Below, piece by piece: positions 49,190 through 56,549 of a stretch of 64,000 nt of DNA. This DNA comes from a virus. The notes under the pieces were generated by a model. The model was not told where the DNA came from. It worked only from the letters and a program-made list of their open reading frames with translations, and ran no database searches. A program made the position numbers and the translations under genes. Every line of letters begins with the position of its first letter. Position 1 is the first letter of the stretch. The DNA lies in the IMG/VR virus record IMGVR_UViG_3300017987_005478, positions 62,001 through 126,000 of that record, one strand, 5' to 3'.

Positions 49190-50173
49190 CTAAATTATGA
49201 ACTTCTCTACAACAACAGGCGTGTCGTTAAAATCTTTTCCCATTTTATTGTAATAGACAGTAATCGTATCTATAATATGTTTATTGTAATGTTTAATCTT
49301 TTTGTAGTAATCAAGATCAACATTCCTATCTGATAAAATATGAGCATTGACACGAAATATTGATTCATGAAATGCAATACTTTTTATTAAAGCATGATAC
49401 GACGTTGAAAGTCCAGCAGCATATAAACAACTCTGACTTTTCATGTCTATTGTGTCAAAAATATGTTCGGCGTATATGTCAAAAATTCCCTCAGCAAGAA
49501 CCACATCTCTAGAAAATTTCTTCGTACTGGGAAGTTTATAATAATCGAGGAACTTAGATGATTGGACTCTAAGTTTATAATATCGGAAGGATGATTGAGG
49601 ATCAATATTTCTTAAAATGAGGACTGAGCCGTGTTCTGTTAAAAACCCAACAAAATTTGTTTGTAGAAAATCTTTGATTCTAAATAGTTGTTCATCTACT
49701 GCAATATCATTCATTGCAATAAAAGCATTTATATCAAACACCAATCCTTTAATACTCGGAATACTAACATTTGCAAATTTTAAGCGTTGTTGAATATATC
49801 GATATTTATACTGAAAAATATTTTCATTTAATGGTGGAGTTTTAATTTCTGTCGGACGAATAACATTCCTGTCAAATTCCAACCGTTTTTTAACGTTGGC
49901 TTTAACAAGTTCTTTATTAACAAATTTATCAGGGTCTGCTCCACTAATATACCTTAATAATTTTGTTATAGTTCCCTTTTGTTCACAACCAGCATGAAAA
50001 CAATGAAAAATAGGAGCTTCTATGCTTATCCATAAATGATAGTGACCTTTATCTTGACCTGCTTCACACCAAGGACAACGACAAACGATATTTTTTGGAG
50101 TTGTTTTTATTGGATCTCCAAGGTGGTCTCGCAAGTATTCAATAAATTCGTCTTCATAGATTCCTACTGACAA
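49190..50173 (-). CDS. DNA primase (zinc-binding + TOPRIM, gp61-like)
   Basis: A 327-residue primase. The N-terminal zinc domain reads CRCPWCEAGQDKGHYHLWI...FHCFHAGCEQKGTI (about residues 31-65), and VVLAEGIFDIYA near 225 is the TOPRIM start, followed by a serine-rich YAAGLSTSYH turn and HILSDRNVD. It would make RNA primers on the lagging strand. No helicase domain is fused. A replicative (DnaB/gp41-type) helicase is not seen in this window. Confidence 0.85.
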   Translation of the reverse strand: MSVGIYEDEFIEYLRDHLGDPIKTTPKNIVCRCPWCEAGQDKGHYHLWISIEAPIFHCFHAGCEQKGTITKLLRYISGADPDKFVNKELVKANVKKRLEFDRNVIRPTEIKTPPLNENIFQYKYRYIQQRLKFANVSIPSIKGLVFDINAFIAMNDIAVDEQLFRIKDFLQTNFVGFLTEHGSVLILRNIDPQSSFRYYKLRVQSSKFLDYYKLPSTKKFSRDVVLAEGIFDIYAEHIFDTIDMKSQSCLYAAGLSTSYHALIKSIAFHESIFRVNAHILSDRNVDLDYYKKIKHYNKHIIDTITVYYNKMGKDFNDTPVVVEKFII

Positions 50174-50394
50174 TTGTTTTCTCCATTCTTTTTATTGTTA
50201 TTACATTTCGCCTTATTATATTCAATACTTCGATAGTTTTCAATACCGTTCAAATGTCTTAGGAGGTTAAAGATTGTTTTGTCATATATTTTTGCGATTT
50301 TTATAGATTTCTTTGGATTAATACCCAAATCGCGCAATCTACAAAAAATGTGGAGCGGGTTCAACACATGTTCGATATACTTTGGGAGTCTCAT
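50164..50394 (-). CDS. hypothetical basic small protein
   Basis: A 76-residue protein beginning MRLPKYIEHVLNPLHIFCRLRDLGINPKKS, helical and basic, ending in an Asn/Lys-rich tail (KCNNNKKNGENNCQ). CGGAGTGACAG precedes the ATG. It overlaps the primase gene by 10 bp, so it is probably translated with it. A helix-turn-helix-like arrangement in the first 45 residues is possible but not clear. Confidence 0.55.
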   Translation of the reverse strand: MRLPKYIEHVLNPLHIFCRLRDLGINPKKSIKIAKIYDKTIFNLLRHLNGIENYRSIEYNKAKCNNNKKNGENNCQ

Positions 50395-50448
50395 CTGTCA
50401 CTCCGTTACGAGGTATTTTTATAATGTTCAGTATCTTAGTCCCCTTTG

Positions 50449-50862
50449 TCATTCTTCTTTTGGAAAGGTCAACAATAAACTTTCTTCCATTTCTTCTTTA
50501 CGGTCTCCGCCGCAAATACCCGCATTGACTCCCGCTCGCCTTGCTTCAACCCAATCCAAAATTCCTTTACCATCACACTTTGTACAGGCGGCAGTCCTGC
50601 TACCTCCAGAACCTCCACATTGATCACAAATTGCATAAAGTTGGTCATCTCGAAAATCAATATAACCTGTACCAGAACAAACAGGACAATATTCTCCGTT
50701 CCACGAATGTCCTTGTCCATTGTTGAGTTTGGTAACTCCAGTCAAACCAGTTCCACCACACGCCTTACATTCAACAGTTTTCGTAAGGTCCTGATATCTT
50801 TTTGCAAAGTTGTGTAATTTTTCTGCTCTTCTTCTCTCCGTTGCTTCAAGAAAATTACCCAT
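50449..50862 (-). CDS. DnaJ-type zinc-finger protein without J domain
   Basis: A 137-residue protein containing four CxxCxGxG repeats: CKACGGTG, CPVCSGTG, CDQCGGSG and CTKCDGKG, the exact signature of the DnaJ cysteine-rich region, which binds two zinc ions. There is no HPD-containing J domain before it and no client-binding domain after it. The start at 50862 gives MGNFLEAT; the longer frame to 50892 is less likely. It could be a disulfide/zinc chaperone or an adapter for host DnaK, or bind nucleic acid. Confidence 0.8.
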   Translation of the reverse strand: MGNFLEATERRRAEKLHNFAKRYQDLTKTVECKACGGTGLTGVTKLNNGQGHSWNGEYCPVCSGTGYIDFRDDQLYAICDQCGGSGGSRTAACTKCDGKGILDWVEARRAGVNAGICGGDRKEEMEESLLLTFPKEE

Positions 50863-50864
50863 CG

Positions 50865-51092
50865 TTATCCTGGCGGAGGTTTTGGTCCGCACTTTCCTTT
50901 CTTTCTGTTAATATGTTGTTCCATTTCATAATCAGATGGTCTCAACACAAAATCTGCAAATTTCTCAGCAAGACTCACCACTTCACTTGGGTGATGTCCT
51001 CTGCCATCAAACATCGCTTTAGCAACTTTCAAACATTCCACTCTTGCCCACTCATTTTTTGAATAAGGTGGGACAATCATAAATTGTTCCAT
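50865..51092 (-). CDS. hypothetical small protein
   Basis: A 75-residue protein (MEQFMIVPPYSKNEWARVECL) with a conserved-looking helix (SEVVSLAEKFADFVLRPSDYEMEQHI) and a basic end KKGKCGPKPPPG. Resembles short uncharacterised proteins that occur near phage replication genes. It ends 2 bp before the DnaJ-zinc-finger gene start. Confidence 0.6.
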   Translation of the reverse strand: MEQFMIVPPYSKNEWARVECLKVAKAMFDGRGHHPSEVVSLAEKFADFVLRPSDYEMEQHINRKKGKCGPKPPPG

Positions 51093-51110
51093 TTTTTCTC
51101 CACTCTGCTC

Positions 51111-52097
51111 CTATTTACCTTTCGCCGCCTTCGTGTACTGACCGAGCGCTTGGATGACTTCGAGGACCATTCCCATGAAGTGCATACTAGGCACGAGGCA
51201 ATCTTTATGTGAATTCGCATACTTGTTAATAACAATCTTCGCAGCAACGTTAATATCTTTGTTGAAAAATAGTTGGTTGTATACACTTCTAAACTCCAAA
51301 TCATGTTCATTCAATAAATTCGTAATAACACCGACCACTTTATTAATCTTGTGCATTTGACCGGCTTTAATATAACTACATATTTCAATCATCGAACTTA
51401 CTAAAACGCGCTCAGACGTGAGCACTGATTTTTTATTAACCTTTAATCGACCTCTTATAGAACTCTGTTGTAAGTGGTCAATAACGCGTCTGACGTCGGG
51501 ATATAACCCATCAATGACAAATTTTACATCTCCCTCGTCATATTTAATACCCTCTGTGTCCAACATTTTGAAACAATATTTTTGGACATATTCAACAGGT
51601 ATTTGTTTAAAAATATACGGGGTAAATCTACTCTGCACAGGCTCTGGAATTTTGGAAAGATAATTACAAGTAATTATGAATCGACCATATTTAACTTGGT
51701 ACTTCTCAATAACTCCTCTCAGAGAACTAAATGCTGAATCTGTGAGGTAATCACCCTCGTCAATAAAGACGATTCTCCACCGATCTTTTCCTGCAGGTGG
51801 GATTTTGAGGAATGGTTCAACAACTTTATCAACAAAATCAATACCTCTTGTTTCTTTTGCTGAACCATTAATAACAAGTGTATTATCTTTTGGATTTTGT
51901 AATACACCTTGTTTTGACGTGATAATTCTTGCGAGAGTAGTTTTACCACCACCAGGCGGACCACTCATTAATAAATTTGGTATTTCTTTAGTTTTAATGT
52001 ATCTATGTATTTGCTCTTTATGAGCTTCTGGTAGAACCAAATCTTCAAATTTTCTTGGTCGATATTTCTCAACCCACAATGCTTGCTCTATCTTCAC
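51111..52097 (-). CDS. clamp loader large subunit (RFC/gp44-like AAA+)
   Basis: A 328-residue AAA+ clamp loader. It opens WVEKYRPRKFEDLVLPEAHK, the RFC signature; Walker A is SGPPGGGKTT near residue 43, Walker B VFIDEGDYL, and the sensor strand FIITCNYLSKIPEPVQSRF includes the SRC-like arginine region (here SRF). It should load the sliding clamp on primed DNA. The small subunit (gp62) is not obvious; the gene upstream (52119-52517) is an unverified candidate only by position. In T4 the order is 45-44-62, so gene order differs here. Confidence 0.92.
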   Translation of the reverse strand: MKIEQALWVEKYRPRKFEDLVLPEAHKEQIHRYIKTKEIPNLLMSGPPGGGKTTLARIITSKQGVLQNPKDNTLVINGSAKETRGIDFVDKVVEPFLKIPPAGKDRWRIVFIDEGDYLTDSAFSSLRGVIEKYQVKYGRFIITCNYLSKIPEPVQSRFTPYIFKQIPVEYVQKYCFKMLDTEGIKYDEGDVKFVIDGLYPDVRRVIDHLQQSSIRGRLKVNKKSVLTSERVLVSSMIEICSYIKAGQMHKINKVVGVITNLLNEHDLEFRSVYNQLFFNKDINVAAKIVINKYANSHKDCLVPSMHFMGMVLEVIQALGQYTKAAKGK

Positions 52098-52118
52098 AAA
52101 TTCCTCCGTTCATATATT

Positions 52119-52517
52119 CTAGCATTCTGGTAAATCTTGACATGATGCTAGAAAATGCAACTGCTCTTGTTCACTTACAAATTCACCAATAATATTAGAT
52201 TTTATCGAATGTTCAAAAGCTTCTATGGCATCATCACCTGTGATAATATTCGTCAAGTCATCAACATAAATAAATAGATCAGTAATCGCAATCTGCTCAA
52301 CACCTTTAACCTCTTTTAAACCCAACACAACTTGAGCTGATTCATCTGGTTTTGCAGCAACATGAAAAAGTAGTTTTACAAGTCCCTGTTCAGCAAAACA
52401 TGATAGGATCATCATGTTTGTACATAGAATCTCAACATCATCTCTATCATATTGTTCATGAATATCAACATTCCATGATTTAATTTTTTTGACAATCCTT
52501 TTCATAAGTCTTGACAT
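52119..52517 (-). CDS. hypothetical protein upstream of clamp loader
   Basis: A 132-residue protein beginning MSRLMKRIVKKIKSWNVDIHEQYDRDDVEILCTNMM. It is mixed α/β with a hydrophobic strand pair (LVKLLFHVAAKP; AQVVLGLKEVKGVEQIAITDLFIYVDDL) and an acidic C-terminal helix. No motif is recognised. It starts the transcription unit with the clamp loader, and a GTAACAAATAAATA sequence upstream (52533 region) is a weak relative of the class ii motif. Confidence 0.6.
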   Translation of the reverse strand: MSRLMKRIVKKIKSWNVDIHEQYDRDDVEILCTNMMILSCFAEQGLVKLLFHVAAKPDESAQVVLGLKEVKGVEQIAITDLFIYVDDLTNIITGDDAIEAFEHSIKSNIIGEFVSEQEQLHFLASCQDLPEC

Positions 52518-52560
52518 GTTATCACCTATTTATTTGTTACCCATAGAGAAAAAATAGACA

Positions 52561-52593
52561 AAAAAAGGAGTGGAGAAACCCCCATCCTTTTTT
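52561..52593 (-). terminator. Rho-independent terminator
   Basis: AAAAAAGGA and TGG pair with CCATCCTTTTTT across a one-base bulge and a short loop; the minus-strand RNA ends in a run of T. It lies just after the stop of the membrane protein gene at 52598. Confidence 0.75.
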
Positions 52594-52597
52594 CGTT

Positions 52598-52882
52598 TTA
52601 TACATGCTCTTCCATCTCCTTAGTCGGAAATAATCTAGCATGAATAGCGCAAATCAAAACTGCAAGTAATGCAATCGGTCCAAGAGCAATCGCCAGAACT
52701 GCTGGCACCAAACCCGTATATATGTGTTTTGCCCAAAAGACCAAAAATAGCATTAGTAAACTACTAATCGACCATGCCCACTTTAAAAAGTTTACAAAAG
52801 GCATTCCGATAGCTATTAACAACATCCCGAAAATAATTATACTTGTAAAAAACGATAGTTGTGAAATTACTTTCTCACTCAA
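52598..52882 (-). CDS. three-helix membrane protein
   Basis: A 94-residue protein with three hydrophobic segments (FFTSIIIFGMLLIAIGMPF, SISSLLMLFLVFWA, VPAVLAIALGPIALLAVLICAI) and a short charged tail. It is the last gene before a terminator, just downstream of a second small membrane protein. Holin-like or superinfection-related roles are possible, but the three-helix pattern alone does not decide. Confidence 0.65.
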   Translation of the reverse strand: MSEKVISQLSFFTSIIIFGMLLIAIGMPFVNFLKWAWSISSLLMLFLVFWAKHIYTGLVPAVLAIALGPIALLAVLICAIHARLFPTKEMEEHV

Positions 52883-53015
52883 TTGTCAGCTCTCCTTTCA
52901 CTGTGACGCAGCCTTTTTTCTCAACGCTTTCACCATATGATGCTGCCTTATTCATAGCATAAAGAGCATAACACACTACAAAACTTGCGATACACCATAA
53001 CAAGACCGTAAACAC
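52875..53015 (-). CDS. small membrane protein with GTG start
   Basis: A 46-residue protein, MFTVLLWCIASFVVCYALYAM followed by a polar tail (NKAASYGESVEKKGCVTVKGELTIE). The GTG at 53015 has TAAGGAGGCTACT in front, so I prefer it to the earlier in-frame start at 53132, which would overlap the helicase by 107 bp. One N-terminal transmembrane helix is clear. Unknown function. Confidence 0.58.
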   Translation of the reverse strand: MFTVLLWCIASFVVCYALYAMNKAASYGESVEKKGCVTVKGELTIE

Positions 53016-53025
53016 AGTAGCCTCC

Positions 53026-54264
53026 TTACCAGAAATCTGAAATGACAAACAAATTCTTTTTGGCTCTGGTGACAGCAGTATATAACCACCTTTTGTAATA
53101 ATCTGCATCCCAATGTTTTGTATACTGCTCAAAAAGAACTACATTACTCCATTCCGACCCCTGACTTCTATGAACAGAAATACAATATCCATAATCAAAA
53201 AGATCCATGGTTTTATATCCTGTCCTTTTAAATATTCCTTTATTTTTCTTCCTGCCTATTTCATCATAACTACCATCATAAGAATCTTGCCCAAAACAGC
53301 AATTATGAACTAAGTTTGTGTAAAATTCTCCAAAATCATCCATTTCGATTGTCATCTCATAGATTCTTGGAGCTCGTCTTGAAAACCAAACCATTGTCCC
53401 AAGTTGACCGTTCATCACTTTTGTTGTATGATTATTCTTGAGACAAATCACTCGTTCATCAGGATATGGTTCGGGTAATGTATATTTATATTTATCCCGA
53501 ATCATTTGGTTAAGTTTTACCCTAGTCGCATTAAAACCACACAAAATAATATAATTCCTATCCCATGCAATTTTGTTAAAAAGTCTCTGCGTCTCGGCAA
53601 ATTTCCAACTAAATTTATAAACCTTATGAGTATCTTTTGAATACACACCTGGTTTAATATAACCATAATTCCTGATATCCATTGACAACTGAATAATAGG
53701 ATTATCTGCAGCTTGTCTATGAATCTTAGTTAACACATGATTTGGATTTTCTAAAACATTAAAGTTATCACCAACAGGGGGAAGCTGACCATGATCACCA
53801 ACTGCAATTATTGGGACACCATACATTTTCAAATCATTCCAGATCTCAAAGTTGACCATTGATGCTTCATCAACTATTATTAAATCAGCATCAATCTCTT
53901 TAGCTAAATGCCAACCTGCAATGACTTTACGACCTTGTTTATCCACTATATAACGCGGTGTATAAATAAGTCCATGAATAGTGCCAGTATAATCACCTCG
54001 AGCAAGAGCGTCTGCTTCCTTCAATCTTTTTCTCAAAACAGAAGAAGCCTTACCTGTAAAACAACAGAAAGCTATTTTAAAACGACCAATCTTAATCGTC
54101 CGTATTCTTTTTGCTAATTCGGCAATCAGAAAGGTTTTCCCAGTTCCTGCATATCCTGCAATTGTAAGGAGTTTTTGATTCTTCTGTCTTGGTCTAAATG
54201 TAAATAGAGATTTGTTTTTTATCACCCGATCACAGATTCGCTCTTGTTCCTCGCTGAGATCCAA
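53026..54264 (-). CDS. dda: SF1 DNA helicase, Dda/RecD-like
   Basis: A 412-residue helicase. Walker A is GYAGTGKTF near residue 37, motif II IVDEASMVN, motif III AVGDHGQLPPVG, and the end carries SVHRSQGSEW and YTAVTRAKKNL (motifs V and VI). Length and order match T4 Dda, a 5'-3' helicase used at origin initiation and in recombination. It starts 2 bp after a zinc-ribbon gene. RecD2-type bacterial enzymes are longer, so Dda is the better match. Confidence 0.88.
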   Translation of the reverse strand: MDLSEEQERICDRVIKNKSLFTFRPRQKNQKLLTIAGYAGTGKTFLIAELAKRIRTIKIGRFKIAFCCFTGKASSVLRKRLKEADALARGDYTGTIHGLIYTPRYIVDKQGRKVIAGWHLAKEIDADLIIVDEASMVNFEIWNDLKMYGVPIIAVGDHGQLPPVGDNFNVLENPNHVLTKIHRQAADNPIIQLSMDIRNYGYIKPGVYSKDTHKVYKFSWKFAETQRLFNKIAWDRNYIILCGFNATRVKLNQMIRDKYKYTLPEPYPDERVICLKNNHTTKVMNGQLGTMVWFSRRAPRIYEMTIEMDDFGEFYTNLVHNCCFGQDSYDGSYDEIGRKKNKGIFKRTGYKTMDLFDYGYCISVHRSQGSEWSNVVLFEQYTKHWDADYYKRWLYTAVTRAKKNLFVISDFW

Positions 54265-54266
54265 CT

Positions 54267-54515
54267 CTATTCCTCCTTATATTCTTCTAAAAATTTTGTG
54301 ATTTCAACAATCACAGCGCCGAACAACTTTTGATGATCTTTGATCTGTTTGGCGGTGATTTGACTTTCGACAATATTCTTAAGTGGTCTTAATAGTGGGT
54401 CAAAATTCACTTCTTGTCCACCAGGTCCTACTGGTCCTTTTGCCATCGGACATTTTTCTCCTTCAGGAAGAGCTGGATGAAATAAACCACACTGACTACA
54501 TTGAACACCAGGCAT
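54267..54515 (-). CDS. zinc-ribbon protein, 82 aa
   Basis: An 82-residue protein with CSQCGLFHP and a third cysteine in EKCPMAKGPVG, then a Gly/Pro-rich turn and a helical C-terminal half (ITAKQIKDHQKLFGAVIVEITKFLEEYKEE). The CxxC...C pattern suggests zinc with a His. It starts the operon with the Dda-like helicase; an exact class ii promoter-like motif lies 21-34 bp before its start. Confidence 0.62.
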   Translation of the reverse strand: MPGVQCSQCGLFHPALPEGEKCPMAKGPVGPGGQEVNFDPLLRPLKNIVESQITAKQIKDHQKLFGAVIVEITKFLEEYKEE

Positions 54516-54535
54516 AACGTAATACTCCTTTCTGT

Positions 54536-54549
54536 TTTATAATTTGTTC
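54536..54549 (-). promoter_or_regulatory. promoter-like motif, class ii (GAACAAATTATAAA)
   Basis: Exact GAACAAATTATAAA on the minus strand, preceded by CGG, 21 bp upstream of the 82-residue zinc-ribbon gene. It is identical to the copy at 38045-38058. Confidence 0.6.
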
Positions 54550-54569
54550 CGAAAACAGAAAAAAGCGAC

Positions 54570-54818
54570 CTAGTCCGGAACACATTCATGTGATTCTTTT
54601 GTTCCTTTATAATTCATCACTTCTCCAAAATGGTCTGTATATATTTTTAACAAACCAGTATGGTAAGTAATCTGTAATTCCATTTTCTTTATTTCGTGGT
54701 CTAGCTCTGCACTGAAGTAGGAAGTAATTGCGAGTTGTTCTGATATTGGTAAATCATCAGCATCAAGACTACCATATAAAAAAAGTAACGCTATGGCAGT
54801 AGCTAGGATCCACCTCAT
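54570..54818 (-). CDS. small exported protein
   Basis: An 82-residue protein with an N-terminal signal sequence (MRWILATAIALLFLYGSLDADD) and a polar, helical mature part with one late cysteine (HECVPD). The ATG at 54818 follows GAAGGGGGTGAG; an in-frame TTG at 54836 would add six residues. It may be periplasmic or a lipid-free membrane-anchored protein. Near the strand switch and far from lysis genes. Unknown function. Confidence 0.6.
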   Translation of the reverse strand: MRWILATAIALLFLYGSLDADDLPISEQLAITSYFSAELDHEIKKMELQITYHTGLLKIYTDHFGEVMNYKGTKESHECVPD

Positions 54819-54832
54819 TTTACTCACCCCCT

Positions 54833-54998
54833 TCAAAAAAGGATTGTTCTAAGAATAATAATCCACCCTACTACCCATGGTATAAAAAGAGCAAATACCA
54901 CAGTAAGTAGGATACTATAACAGATTGTTGCATCTTTAATATCAGCCCATTTATCAGAATTCCATCCAAACAGACGATAGACTATATCTTCCATCATA
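54833..54998 (-). pseudogene. possible frameshifted small membrane protein
   Basis: From the ATG pair at 54998/54995, preceded by AAAAGGAGAT, the frame reads MMEDIVYRLFGW and stops two codons later at 54957. Removing one A of the AAA at about 54960-54962 would join it to an open frame ending at 54833 that encodes NSDKWADIKDATICYSILL and a long hydrophobic helix. This suggests a one-base insertion or a sequence error in a gene of about 54 residues. The chance that both halves fit by accident is not negligible. Confidence 0.4.
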
Positions 54999-55005
54999 TC
55001 TCCTT

Positions 55006-55019
55006 TTAAAATTTGTTCG
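55006..55019 (-). promoter_or_regulatory. promoter-like motif, class ii (GAACAAATTTTAAA)
   Basis: GAACAAATTTTAAA on the minus strand, preceded by CC, just upstream of the frameshifted membrane-protein frame and overlapping its ribosome-site region. Confidence 0.4.
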
Positions 55020-55050
55020 GACTCGATAAAAATACTACTAACAACTATCT

Positions 55051-55069
55051 TAGTAAATAATATATATAG
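55051..55069 (-). promoter_or_regulatory. promoter-like motif, class i (CTATATATATTATTTACTA)
   Basis: On the minus strand CTATATATATTATTTACTA, the same pattern as at 18202-18220 including the trailing TTTACTA. It stands in the divergent intergenic region (54837-55149) and would drive the leftward operon. On the plus strand it also precedes the rightward gene. Confidence 0.5.
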
Positions 55070-55103
55070 AGTTGTGTTCTTTAAGATATTTTCATTGGTT
55101 CAC

Positions 55104-55146
55104 GTAACATAATAATGGAGTAATATTGAATAGTATGAAAGGAGAT
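55104..55146 (+). promoter_or_regulatory. plus-strand promoter/leader element, copy 1
   Basis: GTAACATAATA at 55104-55114, a 17-bp spacer, then AGTATGAAAGGAGAT at 55132-55146, which contains the ribosome site of the gene starting at 55150. The same two blocks at the same spacing precede the gene at 56600. Confidence 0.6.
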
Positions 55147-55149
55147 CTT

Positions 55150-56223
55150 ATGTTGTATATTGCAGAGCGTAGTGTGAATAAATGCTTCTATCCAATTATT
55201 CCAAAACGCGGCAAAAAATTAGAAGGTGTATATAAAAAACCAGCATTTGAAGCAACACCAGGATCAAGATGGACTCTCAATTGTTACAAATTTATGGATT
55301 TTTTAGCTAGCAAAATAAAAGATATTCATGATACAAAATTTAGACAAGTTAGAGGCAGAAAGTTTAATAGTAAAGAATCAATGGCTTCAGAAGCATTTCC
55401 TTTATTACAACATCCACATGAAATTAACAGATTTGATGAACGTGAGAAATTTCCTGAAGATCCAAATGTGAAAAATATCATTCAACTTTATACAAAAACA
55501 TTTGAGATATCACTTTCTGAAGTTTTAAAATCACCATGTTTTCTCAAGACAAACACCGCAGTAGTCAGAAATACAATACAAACAATTTCAAATTGTCAAT
55601 TAAAATGTCGTTTTGAATTTAAAACACAAAATCAAAAAACTAGAAAAGAAAATTTCCAACAATCTTGTAATATAGCTAATGGTTATTATACATTATTTCG
55701 TGCTGAAGAAATTTCTGGTGATGAGGGAAAAGATGGTAAAAAATATGGAACTAAGTATAAAATTCATTTTGAAAATAAACTAGGCGCTTTATTTCTGCAT
55801 AATGTTTTAACCGGAGGTTATAATATCATCGGAGATAACGAACTTGATCCTTTAGTTGTTTTTAATTTTTATAGATTAACAGAATATGCAAGTATTTTCT
55901 TTCGAAAATTTTTGATGCATCTTAATACAGTTCCTATTATCACAGTCTCTCAAGATCTTGTTTTAGATGCTCTTGGAGTAATAACCCCAAATCAAACTAA
56001 CAGAAAAAAGTTATTTATCAGATTATTGAATGAATTAAGTATTGGACATGACTTAATCACTATAGTATCTAAAAATAATGATTTTTCAGAAGTTAGAATT
56101 AAAAGAATTAAACAACCTAGTATTGATGATGATTATATTCCAAACCCAAATGAACACAACCAATCATTAGCTGAAGATGCTTTGAAAATTACAGATCCGT
56201 TTGACAATGTTGATGGATGGTAA
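55150..56223 (+). CDS. putative replication initiator-like protein
   Basis: A 357-residue protein starting MLYIAERSVNKCFYPIIPKRG; the ATG at 55150 follows AAAGGAGATCTT, so the frame to 55126 is not used. The second half, with GTKYKIHFENKLGALFLHNVLTGG, LDPLVVFNFYRLTEYASIFFRKFL and a TVSQDLVLDALGV...RKKLFIRLLNELS segment, suggests one or two winged-helix units as in iteron-plasmid Rep proteins. The gene is followed within 1 bp by almost four 21-bp tandem repeats. Both points together suggest a Rep/iteron pair. I do not see a firm Rep signature, so a virion or regulatory role remains possible. Confidence 0.4.
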   Translation: MLYIAERSVNKCFYPIIPKRGKKLEGVYKKPAFEATPGSRWTLNCYKFMDFLASKIKDIHDTKFRQVRGRKFNSKESMASEAFPLLQHPHEINRFDEREKFPEDPNVKNIIQLYTKTFEISLSEVLKSPCFLKTNTAVVRNTIQTISNCQLKCRFEFKTQNQKTRKENFQQSCNIANGYYTLFRAEEISGDEGKDGKKYGTKYKIHFENKLGALFLHNVLTGGYNIIGDNELDPLVVFNFYRLTEYASIFFRKFLMHLNTVPIITVSQDLVLDALGVITPNQTNRKKLFIRLLNELSIGHDLITIVSKNNDFSEVRIKRIKQPSIDDDYIPNPNEHNQSLAEDALKITDPFDNVDGW

Positions 56224-56224
56224 A

Positions 56225-56305
56225 CCTATAACCTAGTTAAACTATCCTATAACCTAGTTAAACTATCCTATAACCTAGTTAAACTATCCTATAACCTAGT
56301 TAAAC
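56225..56305. repeat. 21-bp direct tandem repeats (3.9 copies), iteron-like
   Basis: Three perfect 21-bp units start at 56225, 56246 and 56267, and a fourth, 18 bp long, at 56288. Each contains CCTATAACCTAGTTAAAC with an inner TAAC-CTA-GTTA dyad. The unit length is two helical turns, so a protein bound to each unit would line up on one face of the DNA. The array begins one base after the stop codon of the Rep-like gene. Confidence 0.9.
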
Positions 56306-56347
56306 TTTTCGGGTCTTTTTTATAATAAATTCAACTGTGTATTCTCC

Positions 56348-56403
56348 TTAATCATTATTATATAATGATTAATGCGACTCCTTACCTTTAGACATATATA
56401 TGT
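56348..56403. repeat. AT-rich palindromic zone next to the tandem repeats
   Basis: A 10-bp inverted repeat TTAATCATTA (56348-56357 with 56363-56372) and, 19 bp further, a 12-bp perfect palindrome ACATATATATGT (56392-56403). The surrounding 56318-56420 is strongly AT-rich and has no gene. This could be a DNA-unwinding element of an origin or regulatory DNA. Confidence 0.65.
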
Positions 56404-56470
56404 AATTATCTATGTACAAAAAAGGACTCAGAAAAGAGATTGAATAACAAAAAGAAAAGAACATACAACG

Positions 56471-56518
56471 TTCCCCTTCGTCCATCCGGCGCTGGGGGCG
56501 CCTTGTCCTCCGGTCCCG
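56471..56518. other. GC-rich island in AT-rich intergenic DNA
   Basis: About 48 bp of G+C-rich sequence with a GGCGC/GCGCC hairpin (56488-56492 with 56498-56502) and flanking CCGG tetramers, unlike anything near it. It is part of the 376-bp gap 56224-56599. It might be a structured RNA, a protein site or an insertion remnant; no gene is supported. Confidence 0.5.
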
Positions 56519-56549
56519 TTTTGAATAAATGAATATTTTATCAGTAAAG

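Noticed and set aside
52875-53132. 85-residue protein starting at 53132
   Set aside because: It would overlap the helicase by 107 bp; the GTG at 53015 has a strong ribosome site and gives a sensible membrane protein.
56225-56305. CRISPR array
   Set aside because: Repeats are directly tandem without spacers and only 21 bp long; no cas operon is present (the Cas4-like gene is distant and phage-type).
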